Shown in pieces: positions 1 to 9,415 of a DNA stretch of 38,756 nucleotides. The stretch's first letter is position 1. Each line of letters begins with the position of its first letter. The position numbers and the translations under genes are program-made. This DNA is from Gracilaria vermiculophylla (taxonomy: Eukaryota > Rhodophyta > Florideophyceae > Gracilariales > Gracilariaceae): the NCBI GenBank assembly GCA_019155205.2, contig JAHNZQ020000004.1, positions 3,357,233-3,395,988 of the forward strand, given 5' to 3'. The notes beneath the pieces were generated by a model, which had not been told where the DNA came from, searched no databases, and worked only from the letters and a program-made list of their open reading frames with translations.

Positions 1-3000
1 AGAGCATCGAAATACCCGCGAGGAGTCAGGCTGAAATCTGGGTGCAGACCTCTGCATCTGGCCTTTCATTCCTACGGGGGAGTCCACACCTGACGACAAA
101 GCAGCACTCCATGATGGCGAACGGTGTTATGGAAGTAATACCGAACGTCCCTTTTAGGGCTGTGCTCGCTAACCTTAAGGAGTCGCCGTTACGGCTCCAG
201 AAAAGAAGTGTCGTCGGGCTTGCACTGCCCGCCCCTGCAGGACTGGCTCATCTTCCACACGCGGAAGACCTTGCGGACCGCGATGCTATCGCAACTGTGG
301 AGACGGACACGACCTCAACGGCTCCAGAGGAAGGGCATCCTGCCACCTGGCAGGAGAAGCTCGTAATTGGCGATGATTTCGAAGGGTATCGCCACAGGAT
401 AGTGGAGATGCTATCCGTCTTTGAAAATATTTGGACTGGTTGACTGGATCAGGTCAGCCTGGCCAAGCACAGAATTCAGCTCACACCGGATGCAAAGCCA
501 ATACATCAACTCCCGAGGAAGGCCGGACCCCACGCGCGCGACTTTGAACGCGATGAGGTCCACCGGATGCTGGAGAAGGGCGTTATAGAGCCTTCCAATT
601 CCGAATGGGCCTCCCCGGTGGTGTTTGTCAAAAAGAAGGATGGCTTCCTACGGTTCTGTATTGACTACAGGCGCCTTAACGAGGTGACGGTACGCGATTC
701 GTACCCGATACCCCGGATAAATGAATGTATTGACTCCGTAGGCGATGCGTTCGTTTTCTCCACGCTGGATGACAATAGCGGCTACTTACAGATAGAGATG
801 GACGACTCCGGTAAGGATAAGACAACGTTCACCTCGTACTGCGGGATCTTCAGATTCCTAAGGATGCCATTCGGGTTCAAGAATGCACCCGCTATGTTCC
901 AACGAGCGGTGGACATTATCCTGTCAAATGTGAAAAGGCAGTACGCCTTGGTGTATATTGATGATGTCAATATATACTCCCGCAGCGTGGAGGAGCACTT
1001 CATTCATGTGAAGAACGTGCTCCAACTCTTAAAGGATGCTGGCCTCACCTTGAAGCTGGAGAAATGTTTCTTTATCAAGTTGTCGGTGGACTACCTGGGG
1101 CACGTTGTGCTCCCGGGCCGCTACAGGTTTCGCGAAAGACTCAAGACGCCATTAAGGAAGCTCGCCCTCCCACGAACCAGACGGAGCTCCGCTCCTTCCT
1201 TGGGTTGTGTAACGTTTTCCGGAGGTTTGTCCCTAATTTCTCCCGTATAGCGGCGCCGTTAAACCGCCTCCTGGAGAAGGACAAACCGACGCAATTGGCT
1301 CTCCTGACGGACGAAGAGTTCGAAGCCTTTGACACCCTGAAGAGGAGACTGATAGAACCACCAATCTTGGTATTGCCAAAGCGGCACGGCCGAATGGTGC
1401 TGGACACTGACGCCTGAAAATACCAGGTCGGATGTGCCCTCCTACAGGAGCAACCGGAAGGTGGACTTCAACCCATCGGATATTGGAGTCGCTGCCTCAC
1501 CCCTACGGAACGGAATTATTCCACCTTGGAGCGCGAATATCTCGCCATCGTGTAGGCGGTTTTTTTTCTACGCTCATACCTGGAAGGCGCGCGATTCACC
1601 TTGAGGACGGACCACGCACCACTGAAGTGGGTACTGTCTTTGACGGATGCTTCCGGTCGCCTGAAAAGGTGTAGGTTACGCCTCCTGGAGTTCGAGTTTG
1701 ACATCGTCTATCGCCCTGGCATTAACCACCAGGCAGCGGACACGCTCTCGCGATCCTCTGCCGATGGGGAAGATGAAACACTTTTGAAGGACACCATCAC
1801 GTACCTGGTTATCCAGGACGTCGACGGGAAAGAAAGATACGATGGAGAATGTTTGGAATGCTGTGAACCTAGAGGAAAGCATAGTGGACTCCCTAAGGTG
1901 ATGGCTCTTGTTGAAGAGAAGAAAGAAGTTCTCTACATCACTGTGGCGGAGTTCCTGAAGAAACAGAGTACAGATGCGTACTGCAAGGAATGCCTCGCCA
2001 CTGTTTGGAGTTTGACATCGTCTTTTGACGTAGACCGAGATGGTGTGCTTGTGCGCCGCGCCCTTCTGGATGGAGCTCTCCAAAAGGTGGTGCCAACGAA
2101 GCTACGGGCGAGAGTTTTGTATCTCTCGCACTATCCTCGCCTCGCCGGCCACCCCGATGGATTCCGGATGTATTTCACCATGCGGAAGGAGTTCTATTGC
2201 CGAAACATAGCTAGTGACGCCCTCCAAACGGTGGCGAATTGCTACTTCTGCGCCGCCGATAGGGAAAGTATACGGAAACACCGGACGCCGCTCACGCTGT
2301 TTCCACCTACTGGACCGTTGACGTTTGTAGCCACGGACATGTTCGGCCCTCTTCTCAAGACGGAGCGAGGGCACCGATCTATCCTCGGGATCATGGATCG
2401 TTTTTCCAAGATCACGCGTGCCATACCCCTCCGGAGCACTACTGCAGCAGTGATTGCCGACGCCTTTCTGGAGCATCGGGTTTACCCCTACGGGATACCG
2501 TTGCACCTCCTTATAGACAATGGCCCCCAGTTTGCGTCGAAACTCTTCACCGCCGTCTCTGGAATGCTGGGGATGAAAAAGTTGCTTACAACTGCCTATC
2601 ACCCCCAGACAAACTGACAGGAGGAAAGGTTCAACAAAACCATTGCCTCGAGGCAAGGGCACTACGTCGCGGACCACCAGAAGGATTGGGACTCATATGT
2701 AGACACCCTCACGTATGCATACAGCCCACAGATGCACCGCTCTACGGGGACCGCTCCTTTCAATCTGGTGCTCTCGCGCATCCCGCAAAGTGCCGTCATC
2801 GCGGCACGCGCCACGGCGCACCCAGGGGATGGGCCACAGACGCCAACAGCGGCCCAGGCCAAACGCTCCATCCTAAGGCGATATGAGAACACATTCTCCA
2901 TCGCGAAGGAGAGACTCAACGTCTCGCAAGGGAGATACAAACAGGACTTCGACCGAAAGGTTATGGAAGGACCTCACCTGAAGAAAGGCAACGAGATTTT

Positions 3001-3520
3001 CTTCGGAAAACCCGGGGACACCTCCGATGAACCGCCGGACATCACGCGCAAGATAGCGCCGTCCACCTTAGGGCCCTACAAAGTCTTGGCCACCTATAGG
3101 GATACTGTCGCCATTGAAGTGAACGGATTCAGGGATGTCGTCTCCCGTGATTGGGTGACGAAAGTCCCAATGCCCAGCCCCTCAGGAATATCCGTCACCC
3201 CAACTCAGGGACAACGCGCGGAGATTCCTTATCCGACTACCTCAGTGGCAACGACACCACGGGATATTGGGAACCGCATCGCAGCTCTCGGTGAACCATT
3301 ACTGGAGGCTTCCGATGCCATGCTGACCCCAGGAGGTGACATCTACTACGAGGTGGACCATATCGTCTCCCATCGACAAACCCCTGCAGTAATACTGTAC
3401 CGCGTTCGCTGGTATGGGTACACCTCGAAGGACGACACGGAAGAACCTCTGCAACATATCCCGGAGAACGTCCTTAGTCGATACCACGCCAATGTGGTGC
3501 GGAAACGCTTCTCCATATAG
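1..3520 (+). pseudogene. pol: Degenerate Ty3/gypsy pol (RT, RNase H, integrase, chromodomain), copy A
   Basis: This is reverse transcriptase, RNase H and integrase of an LTR retrotransposon. RT motifs run from WASPVVFVKKKDG (about 607) through RMPFGFKNAPAMFQRAVD to the catalytic YIDD at 954-965. The frame shifts by one near 1110-1130, after the LGHVVLPGR motif. RNase H follows with LDTDA and LRTDHAPLKW. Integrase has an H-H-C-C zinc site (HYPRLAGH...NCYFC), then VATDMFG and LIDNGPQF for the two aspartates, and EERFNKT for the glutamate. A GPY/F module (LGPYKVL, about 3070) and a chromodomain (about 3340-3490, with YRVRWYGY and DTEEPLQHIPENVL) close the protein. Nonsense codons fall near 441, 1415, 1553 and 2615. 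Identity as pol is certain; it is not functional as it stands. Confidence 0.95.
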
Positions 3521-3776
3521 GCGCTTCCATTTAGGAAAGGGGGAGGGGGCCCCCGACCGTAGTGTTTTTCACCTCCGCAGTCTATCCCCTACCTGGAGTT
3601 CTCTTTTTTGCCTCCAGGCTGCCGTTGCTCGCTTTCCGCATTCTCTCACGGTGGCACTTCGTGTCGTTGCGCACGCGGGCACGGCCTATGCACATTGGAA
3701 TTACCGTTCGTGGAGCTTCTGCTCCACCCAAAGTATCTTTTACTTGTCAGGGTTCTATCAACTACAGGTAACTGGA
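3521..3776. other. Spacer between pol and the antisense gene, copy A, with a PPT-like purine run
   Basis: Immediately after the pol stop lies TTAGGAAAGGGGGAGGGGG (from 3531). Its first 13 bases are identical to the polypurine tract before the 3'LTR at 6350-6362. The rest of the spacer has no supported gene. The equivalent spacer in copy B (15791-16067) keeps a degraded version, TTTAGGAAAAGCGAAGGGGG. Confidence 0.6.
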
Positions 3777-5885
3777 TCACGTCGAATACTCCGCTTCGAG
3801 GCGCACCTTTGCTGTGAGCGCTTGGCTATCGAAAAACTGCGACAGGCTTTCCTTGAGGGCCGCCATTGAGGTTTAGTCTGCCCGGGCCTTGTTGAGCTCT
3901 AAGACCCACGCACTCTCCTCGCGCAGAGCCTATACAGGAGAAGCCGGAGCAGTACGGCCTGTCACCAGACACGCCTGCACCAACTCCTGGAAGGCAGCCT
4001 TTAGAGCCCCAGAGGAGACTCCTTCCGACGGTGCACCCGATGCGGCCACCTCCGTTGACGGCGCAACAACCGCCACAGAAGGAGCCGTGGACGACAGACC
4101 AGCTCGGCCAGGGGCTCCCGGACGGGATGCCGCGGGCTTCGCAGTGGAGATCGGCAATGCCAAGGACGGAGTCGGTGACACCGGAGGTGACGCCGGTGCG
4201 GGACCTAGAAGGCTCCGCAGTCAAGGACGAAGAATAGGCGCAGGGACGCTCCGCAGTCGCGGTTGCACCACTGGGGCCGAAAGTGCCGGGACGGGAGCAA
4301 TCTCGTCCCCTTCCATAGGAGACACGGCGGCTACCACCGCGGGAGCACTCGGCATTGCGGCGTGCCGCGAAGTTGTCACCTCAGAAGGTGCGCCGATATT
4401 CTGGGATGGAGCCGGTAACCGACGGGGCGCATCATATGCCAGGTTTTCCATCAAGGGGTCGTAGTCGGGTACTCCGAGCCATGGCATCTGAGGAACCCAA
4501 GAAGGCGCCAGAAGGGGAAATGCAGGGTTTGCTCGCCCGTCATCGTCTCCATTCAGACTCCTCACAATGGGATGGAACTTGTCCTCGCCATAGTCGTACC
4601 AGAGAAAACCAGGCGCGTCATTCCCCGCCACCTGGAGGTTGTACTTCAACAGCGTCTCCGCCTCGGACTCACTTTATGCGGTGCCCTTCACCAGGTTTTG
4701 GATGCCAAAGGAGTGCAGGACCGGTACGATGGATGCCGACAAGGGGAGCAAACGCCCTGCGGTCTGCTGATATGACGAGGCCCAGTAGAGGCGGTCGTCG
4801 CGGCATCGGGGATAGGAGATTACGCCTTCGTCCGCCGCTTAGAGATACGCCGTCAGGGTGCCGACCGCAAAGTCTGTCGAGCCGACCAGCATGTCAAACC
4901 GCCCCAGGGAGTCATTGGGATCCAGGACCTGGGAGGTATGATACGCGAAGGTCACGGGCGTCGCCACGCAGAGGTGCGGGGAAACCCCGTGGTCCCTCCC
5001 GGAGTCGTTCACTTCAAGGTAGTACTTTGGACGTTGCCCGGAGGGCATATCATGGAATTCCATGTTATGCCACCCAGAGAAGTACCCGAAAGCGGTGCAT
5101 ACGCGAGATTCATCCGCAAGGTGCGTCCCCCATAGATTTTGATCGAGCCAGTAGAGGCAATCATATGGGGGATCGAAGGGCAACACCGCGAGGGCAAATC
5201 GCCCATCGGCAATGCATCTGGTTCGCCCCGCTCTCTGGTGCGAGTTCTCCTTGTGGAGCAGTACCCGGAGTCGCGCCTGGATCTCTCGTTCCTCAGCGCA
5301 CCTCAGGTATAGAGTGTCGCAGTGTCCCACCGTGGTTGGAGCGTTGTCATTGTGTACCGGAGTATGAAACCAGTGGGTGCGATATGCATCGAAACGGTTC
5401 CGCTTCTGGTCGTTCCACGCAATCTCCGGTACAGCGAGGAATCGCATTGCCTGAAGTTACAGGCCGAAGTGGTGAATGTAATCCTCCACGGGACATGAAA
5501 GAATCACGCGCCTATCGTGGAACGGGACAAACAACCGCGTGACGCGATGACCGAATTGTTCTCCTGGACAGAACGATGCACCGGTTGAGGTTTGATACAA
5601 CTCAGGATTTGAGGGAGATGTAGGCGCCGGAGTCGGAAAGGACATGCCGAAGGCGTACGAAGCCGGTTGTATGGCAACCAAACGCGTGATAGCACCTGAG
5701 GAGCGTGATCGGACACCACTTGGGGAACGATTCGTAGTTATATGCACCACCGAGGAGGGAGCCGCGTCAAGCCGCCATCGTGGAATTCGAGGAGAAGCCG
5801 GGCGACCAGAATCAGGCGAGGCATGGATCACCATCGCGAGGCGCGCGTTCGTATCCAACGGAGAACGACGGAGGTGCGGACGCAA
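3777..5885 (-). pseudogene. Antisense gene of the retrotransposon, unknown function, copy A
   Basis: I do not recognise this protein. It reads on the strand opposite to pol, in one unbroken frame for about 702 codons. That frame is interrupted only by point nonsense codons, near 5457, 4839, 4675, 4221, 3928 and 3868, with no frameshift. The same gene is present at the same place in copy B (16068-18156), where most of the nonsense positions of copy A are sense codons. The N-terminal part contains FVPFHDR and PVEDYIHHFGL. The middle contains FDPPYDCLYWLDQN, WGTHLADESRV, RPKYYLEV and FLWYDYGEDKFHPIV. The C-terminal third is rich in Pro, Ala, Ser and Val and ends in a Lys/Glu-rich tail (AALKESLSQFF). 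The start is unclear; there is no good ATG at 5885, and an internal ATG near residue 17 is shared with copy B. Antisense genes are known in some plant Ty3/gypsy lineages (Grande, Retand), but I see no obvious relationship. Confidence 0.7.
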
Positions 5886-6349
5886 GAATTATGAGTCTGG
5901 CACCTTCACGGAGATTGAATGAGCGGACGCGAGGAACCGGGTGTTTCCAAAAGAGGTAGCCTCGAAGAAGTCGGAGTGGTGAGCGCCTCCAGGGGGTCAG
6001 TATCCCCTCGAGACTGACCCACGCTCCTTCCACGGAAGTTGCGCGCTTGCACCACGCACGGTACGCCCGAAGAAGTGAACACTCGCGTTGCCGACTGGCG
6101 CAGCAGCACCAACGGGTGACACCAAGAAGGAGCAGACGCAGCCGGGCTGAGGAGGAGCAGGGCCCACAAACACCACAAGGGATGAAACGCGAGCCCGCGG
6201 CAATACGCCGCGCAGGAGTATGGAAAAAAGGAGGAACGCCTGAAGGAGAGAACTTGCCAACCGCCAGAGGACGCACTTGCCTCAATACCGATAAGAGCCA
6301 CGCAGGGGATCAAGAAATCGGAAGATGCACCTCAAGGACGTGGTGCATT
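5886..6349. other. Region between the antisense gene and the polypurine tract, copy A
   Basis: No gene is supported here. Short ORFs exist on both strands but are Arg/Ser/Pro-rich frame shadows. By position this is the upstream region of the antisense gene, so any promoter for that gene should lie here or in the LTR. The first roughly 110 bases are recognisably shared with copy B up to about 18325. Confidence 0.5.
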
Positions 6350-6362
6350 TTAGGAAAGGGGG
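6350..6362 (+). promoter_or_regulatory. Polypurine tract (plus-strand primer site), copy A
   Basis: TTAGGAAAGGGGG ends two bases before the LTR start TGTAGTACAC. Purine runs in this position prime plus-strand DNA synthesis in LTR retrotransposons. It fixes 6365-6918 as the 3'LTR of a plus-strand element. Confidence 0.85.
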
Positions 6363-6364
6363 TA

Positions 6365-6918
6365 TGTAGTACACTAGCTCCTAAGGAAATATGGTGGTTG
6401 GGTCTTATGGTATTATATTCCTAAGGAGGGCTCGTATTTTATTAGCTGGGCCACGTGGTGCATAGTCCCGCCCACGTGCCCTACAGTATCCTTGAGAGGC
6501 GGTAGAATTGTTATTTATTTTAGTTAATTTATGCAGGTAATTAGTACAGTAGCGAGACCTGCCGAGGCGGGCTTCCGGCTTGATATTTAATCTGCAGATT
6601 GACCTCCACCTCTTGGGAAGTAAAGACAAGCCCCCTTGAGTCTTCATCTACTTTCCCGGTTGGAGTCTCTCGTTGATCAACACAAGTTTCTAAGCCGTCG
6701 GTTCCCAGGTTGCATCATAGCAGCGCCTGTAGGAGCATTGTCCGCCCACTGAACCTCCTCCTTCCCTTGGTATTTGCGGATCCCCTTTCAGAATTCCCCC
6801 CGCTCGCGAAAGCGGATACCAAAAACCACCTTTAGGAACACGCACCTTTTGGAGTCAACAAGAACTCCTAACGGACGTTGTGCTTTATTACCTCGAGAAG
6901 AGGCCTGACAGTACCACA
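6365..6918 (+). repeat. 3'LTR of copy A (554 bp)
   Basis: The LTR starts TGTAGTACAC and ends GTACCACA. It aligns end to end with the 553-bp LTR at 8768-9320, at very roughly 75-80 percent identity by eye. Shared blocks include CGTATTTTATTA, CAGTATCCTTGAG, CCTGCCGAGGCG and CCACCTTTAGGAACACGCACC. The boundaries are set by the upstream polypurine tract and by loss of homology at the gag junction. Confidence 0.9.
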
Positions 6919-7209
6919 ATCGGAGACGACCTCTTGGAAGAGTTCCGAATCAAGAAAGGCATCCACGGCACGGTTGGCACTCTTCGTTGCAATCCTCTCC
7001 ACAAGAGTGTGGTGGCGCGCCCCGAAATATGATTGAACACCAGCAAGAAATCTTTCACCCAGCGCATTTGAGAACCGATCCGTAAGAAACGGGGCCAGTG
7101 ATTCCAGGAAAAAGTTTGCCTCCAGGTGTTCCCGTCCCTGCAGCTCCTTAGGTGGCGGCTACGATGCCCTGTGTGGTTCTGCAACCTCCGCGTCCGTGTT
7201 TTACAGTGG
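6919..7209 (-). pseudogene. gag: Second, partial gag copy within element C
   Basis: On the minus strand this segment matches copy B gag from about 9690 to 9975. Shared runs include GAGCTGCAGGGAC and the stretch corresponding to SLLESLGPRLMDWL. It follows a nearly complete gag N-terminus (7210-8053), so this part of gag occurs twice in tandem inside C. It is cut by the LTR of copy A at 6918. Confidence 0.75.
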
Positions 7210-8053
7210 TGCTGCTATCGCAATTCACCTGAGGAGTATCTAGTCCTTATCTCGTTAGGAGATGGGGTTCGCAACCGGTATCATGCTCTTCTCCATGAGG
7301 CTACAGGTCCAGACGGGTCATAGGAATATTCCGGAGGTATTGCCGTTTCCGTATGGCGATATCCTTTACTTCTTCGGCGCCAAGGGTGGACGTATCCTGT
7401 CCTCCGCTGTCCGAAGTCCCCTTAGGTGTTGATAAAAGGAACCTCCATTGTACGGGAGAATGACTTTGAAATGCCGCTGCGGAAGCAGCTGCGCGGTTTG
7501 GGAACGTATTTTCGCACAGATAATATCTGAGATCACCTCTAGGAAAGGGCCCGAATCCAGTAAGGCATCCACTACACCGTAAGTACTCTCTATTGCCATC
7601 TCCTCCACAAAAGCGTTGCAGCACGCCCGAAAATATGCCTAAGCACCTGTAGGAATTCTTTCAACCAGCTCATGTGAGAGCCAGTTCGTAAGGTGCAGGG
7701 CCTGAAACTCCAAGAGAAAGTCAGCCTATGGGTGTGCCCGTCCCTGCAGCTCCTGAGATGGCAGCTGCGATGCCACGTGCGGTTCTCCAACCTCCACCTC
7801 GGCGTTCTCCAGAGATGTCGCGGGGAATTCTGCGTGTCTCTGATCGTGCACGCTTCGAAAGCGATTCCTGAAACGCTCCACACGGAAGCCAGAATTCCGA
7901 AGGAGAATTTCAGTATAATCCAATCTGACGGCCGTCTCGTGGAGAGTTCTGCGCGTGCAGTGCCGACCAACGGAGTAGATTGCTTCAGGGTTCTGTCAGG
8001 GGCTTCCTATTGGGCGTGAAGAGGGGTTCATAAAGGAGTAGATCGGGGCTCAT
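7210..8053 (-). pseudogene. gag: Gag N-terminal region, element C
   Basis: Minus-strand translations match copy B gag in two out-of-phase pieces. One has VERFRNRFRSVHDQRHAE (compare VERFRSRLRRMHDQRQAE in B), and the other has DALLDSGPFLEVISDI (compare DLLDSNPVLEVIIDV). An ATG at 8053 aligns with ATC in copy B and is the best available candidate for the true gag start of the family. The sequence is frameshifted and cannot encode the whole domain. Homology to copy B runs to about 10319 of B before the duplication junction. Confidence 0.75.
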
Positions 8054-8172
8054 TTCCTTCCACTTCCAAATCACCTCAAATAAGAATTTCACTGTTGTGT
8101 TCCTATCGTTGCAAATTAGCAACAATGTGCTGTTGCGAATCTTTTAATTCCTTTAGTGGACTGGCCTTCTTA

Positions 8173-8184
8173 TTCGCGAGACCA
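8173..8184 (-). promoter_or_regulatory. Primer binding site, element C
   Basis: On the minus strand TGGTCTCGCGAA follows the LTR end by two bases, in the same place as TGGTCTCCCGAC in copy B. It should pair with a tRNA 3' end finishing in CCA. I could not assign the tRNA. Confidence 0.6.
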
Positions 8185-8186
8185 GT

Positions 8187-8743
8187 TGGGGCATCGTCAG
8201 TTCTCCTTTCGAGGTGATAACGCACATCTTCTGTTAGGATTTTTTGGTGACTTCGAAGGCGCCAGATCCTCAAAGTGGTCTCCGATAGTCATGATCGCGA
8301 GCCGAGAGACTTTGAAAAGGTGTTCCGCAAGAACCAAACGGACATTGGGGTTCAATGGGCGGACAATATTTGTACAAGCGCTGTTATGCGGCAACCTGTG
8401 GATCGGTGGAACAGAAACCTGATAGCGTTAGACCAGAATATCTATCCGGAAAAAGTAGAAGAAGACTCAAGGGTGCTTGGTCTATTTTTCTGCGGGATGG
8501 GGCTCAACGGGCAGATTACGTAGGACCAGGAGCCCTCCTCGACAGGTCTCACTACTGCAAAGTAATTTGACAACCTTTAGTTAACGAAAATAAAACTAAA
8601 TTTTTGAAATCCTCAGGAGTGTTGTGGCACACGTGGGCTGAACTATGCACCACGCGGCACAGTTAATAAAATACGAACCATTCTTCGGAATATCAAGTTG
8701 TAAAACCAAAAGAAAATATCACATAAGGATAGACTGTACTACA
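8187..8743 (-). repeat. 5'LTR of element C (557 bp, inverted)
   Basis: The reverse complement aligns over its whole length with the LTR at 8768-9320. It begins TGTAGTACAG and ends next to the PBS. Shared blocks include GTTAATAAAATACGAA (plus-strand orientation, about 8664), AGAAACCTGA and TCAGTTCTCCTTTCGAGGT. It is clearly more diverged than the A/B pair, roughly 70 percent identity by eye. Confidence 0.85.
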
Positions 8744-8767
8744 AAGCCCATAATATTGGGGTCGAAC
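8744..8767. other. 24-bp spacer between head-to-head LTRs
   Basis: This AT-biased spacer separates the outer end of the C 5'LTR from the outer end of the B 5'LTR. No target-site duplication can be recognised, because the opposite ends of both elements are missing from the window. Confidence 0.8.
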
Positions 8768-9320
8768 TGTATTACAATGGCTTCTAAGGAATCATGGTGG
8801 TATGGCTTTAGGGCACGATATTCCTACGGAGGATTCGTATTTTATTAACTGAGCCACGTGATGCATAATTCTGCCCGTGTGCGCTGCAGTATCCTTGAGG
8901 GACGGTAGAAGTTATGTTTATTTTGGATAATTTGTGCGGCTAACTACTACAGTAGTGAAACCTGCCGAGGCGAACTCCCGGCTTGATACTTAATCTGCCA
9001 GGAAAGCTCCACTTCTGGAGGATTAAACCGAGCATCCTCGAGTTTTCATCTACTTTTCCGGTTGGAGACTCTCGTCAATCATCCTCAGGTTTCTAAGCCG
9101 CAGATCCCCAGGTCCCAGCATAGCAGCGCATGTAGGAGCACTGTCTGCTCATTGAATCTCCCTCTACGCTTGGTGTTAGCGGGTGCCCTTCAAGAATTCC
9201 TCGGTCTAGTGAAATCAAATACAGGAGACCACCTTTAGGAACACGCACCTTTGGAGTGACCCATAACTCTTAACGGACTTTGTGTTCCATTACCTCGAAA
9301 GGAGAACTGACACTACCACA
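8768..9320 (+). repeat. 5'LTR of copy B (553 bp)
   Basis: It starts TGTATTACAATGG and ends CACTACCACA, two bases before a TGG-initiated primer binding site. It aligns fully with 6365-6918 and, inverted, with 8187-8743. The purine-rich CCACCTTTAGGAACACGCACC block is conserved near its 3' end. Confidence 0.92.
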
Positions 9321-9322
9321 AC

Positions 9323-9334
9323 TGGTCTCCCGAC
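9323..9334 (+). promoter_or_regulatory. Primer binding site, copy B
   Basis: TGGTCTCCCGAC lies two bases inside the LTR end, the usual place for pairing with a tRNA 3'CCA end that primes minus-strand synthesis. The tRNA species is not identified. Confidence 0.65.
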
Positions 9335-9415
9335 TTAGAAGTTCCTAGTTCCTAAAGGATTCGCAAAAGTAGCAGCAGAACCGTGTTTCTAGTTCGCAAC
9401 GACTGAACCCCAACA

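Larger units (their letters stand above)
1..6918 (+). mobile_element. Ty3/gypsy LTR retrotransposon copy A, 5'-truncated by the window edge
   Basis: Position 1 corresponds to about 12368 in copy B, so the window opens inside pol and the 5'LTR, gag and protease of this copy lie off-window. The visible order is RT, RNase H, integrase and chromodomain on the plus strand, then a long gene on the minus strand, then a polypurine tract and the 3'LTR. RT before integrase plus a chromodomain tail places it in the chromovirus-like Metaviridae. It is dead: pol carries one frameshift and several nonsense codons. The 3'LTR ends directly against the inverted gag gene of copy C, so A probably inserted into C; this is inferred from the junction. 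Confidence 0.9.
6919..8743 (-). mobile_element. Ty3/gypsy copy C, inverted 5' fragment (LTR, PBS, gag part)
   Basis: Read on the minus strand this fragment starts with an LTR (8743 to 8187), then a PBS-like site, then the N-terminal part of gag. It is the same family as copies A and B but more diverged, so probably older. Gag homology stops at 6919, exactly where the 3'LTR of copy A begins. The remainder of C is therefore expected on the far side of copy A, off-window. It contains an internal partial duplication of gag, with a junction near 7210. Confidence 0.85.

Noticed and set aside
4355..5542. 395-codon plus-strand ORF opposite the antisense gene in copy A
   Set aside because: Arg/Ser/Pro/Gly-rich composition of a shadow frame, no domain, and no matching long ORF at the same place in copy B.
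5906..6424. Overlapping ORFs of 87-157 codons on both strands before the 3'LTR
   Set aside because: Low-complexity Arg/Ser/Leu translations with no counterpart in copy B.
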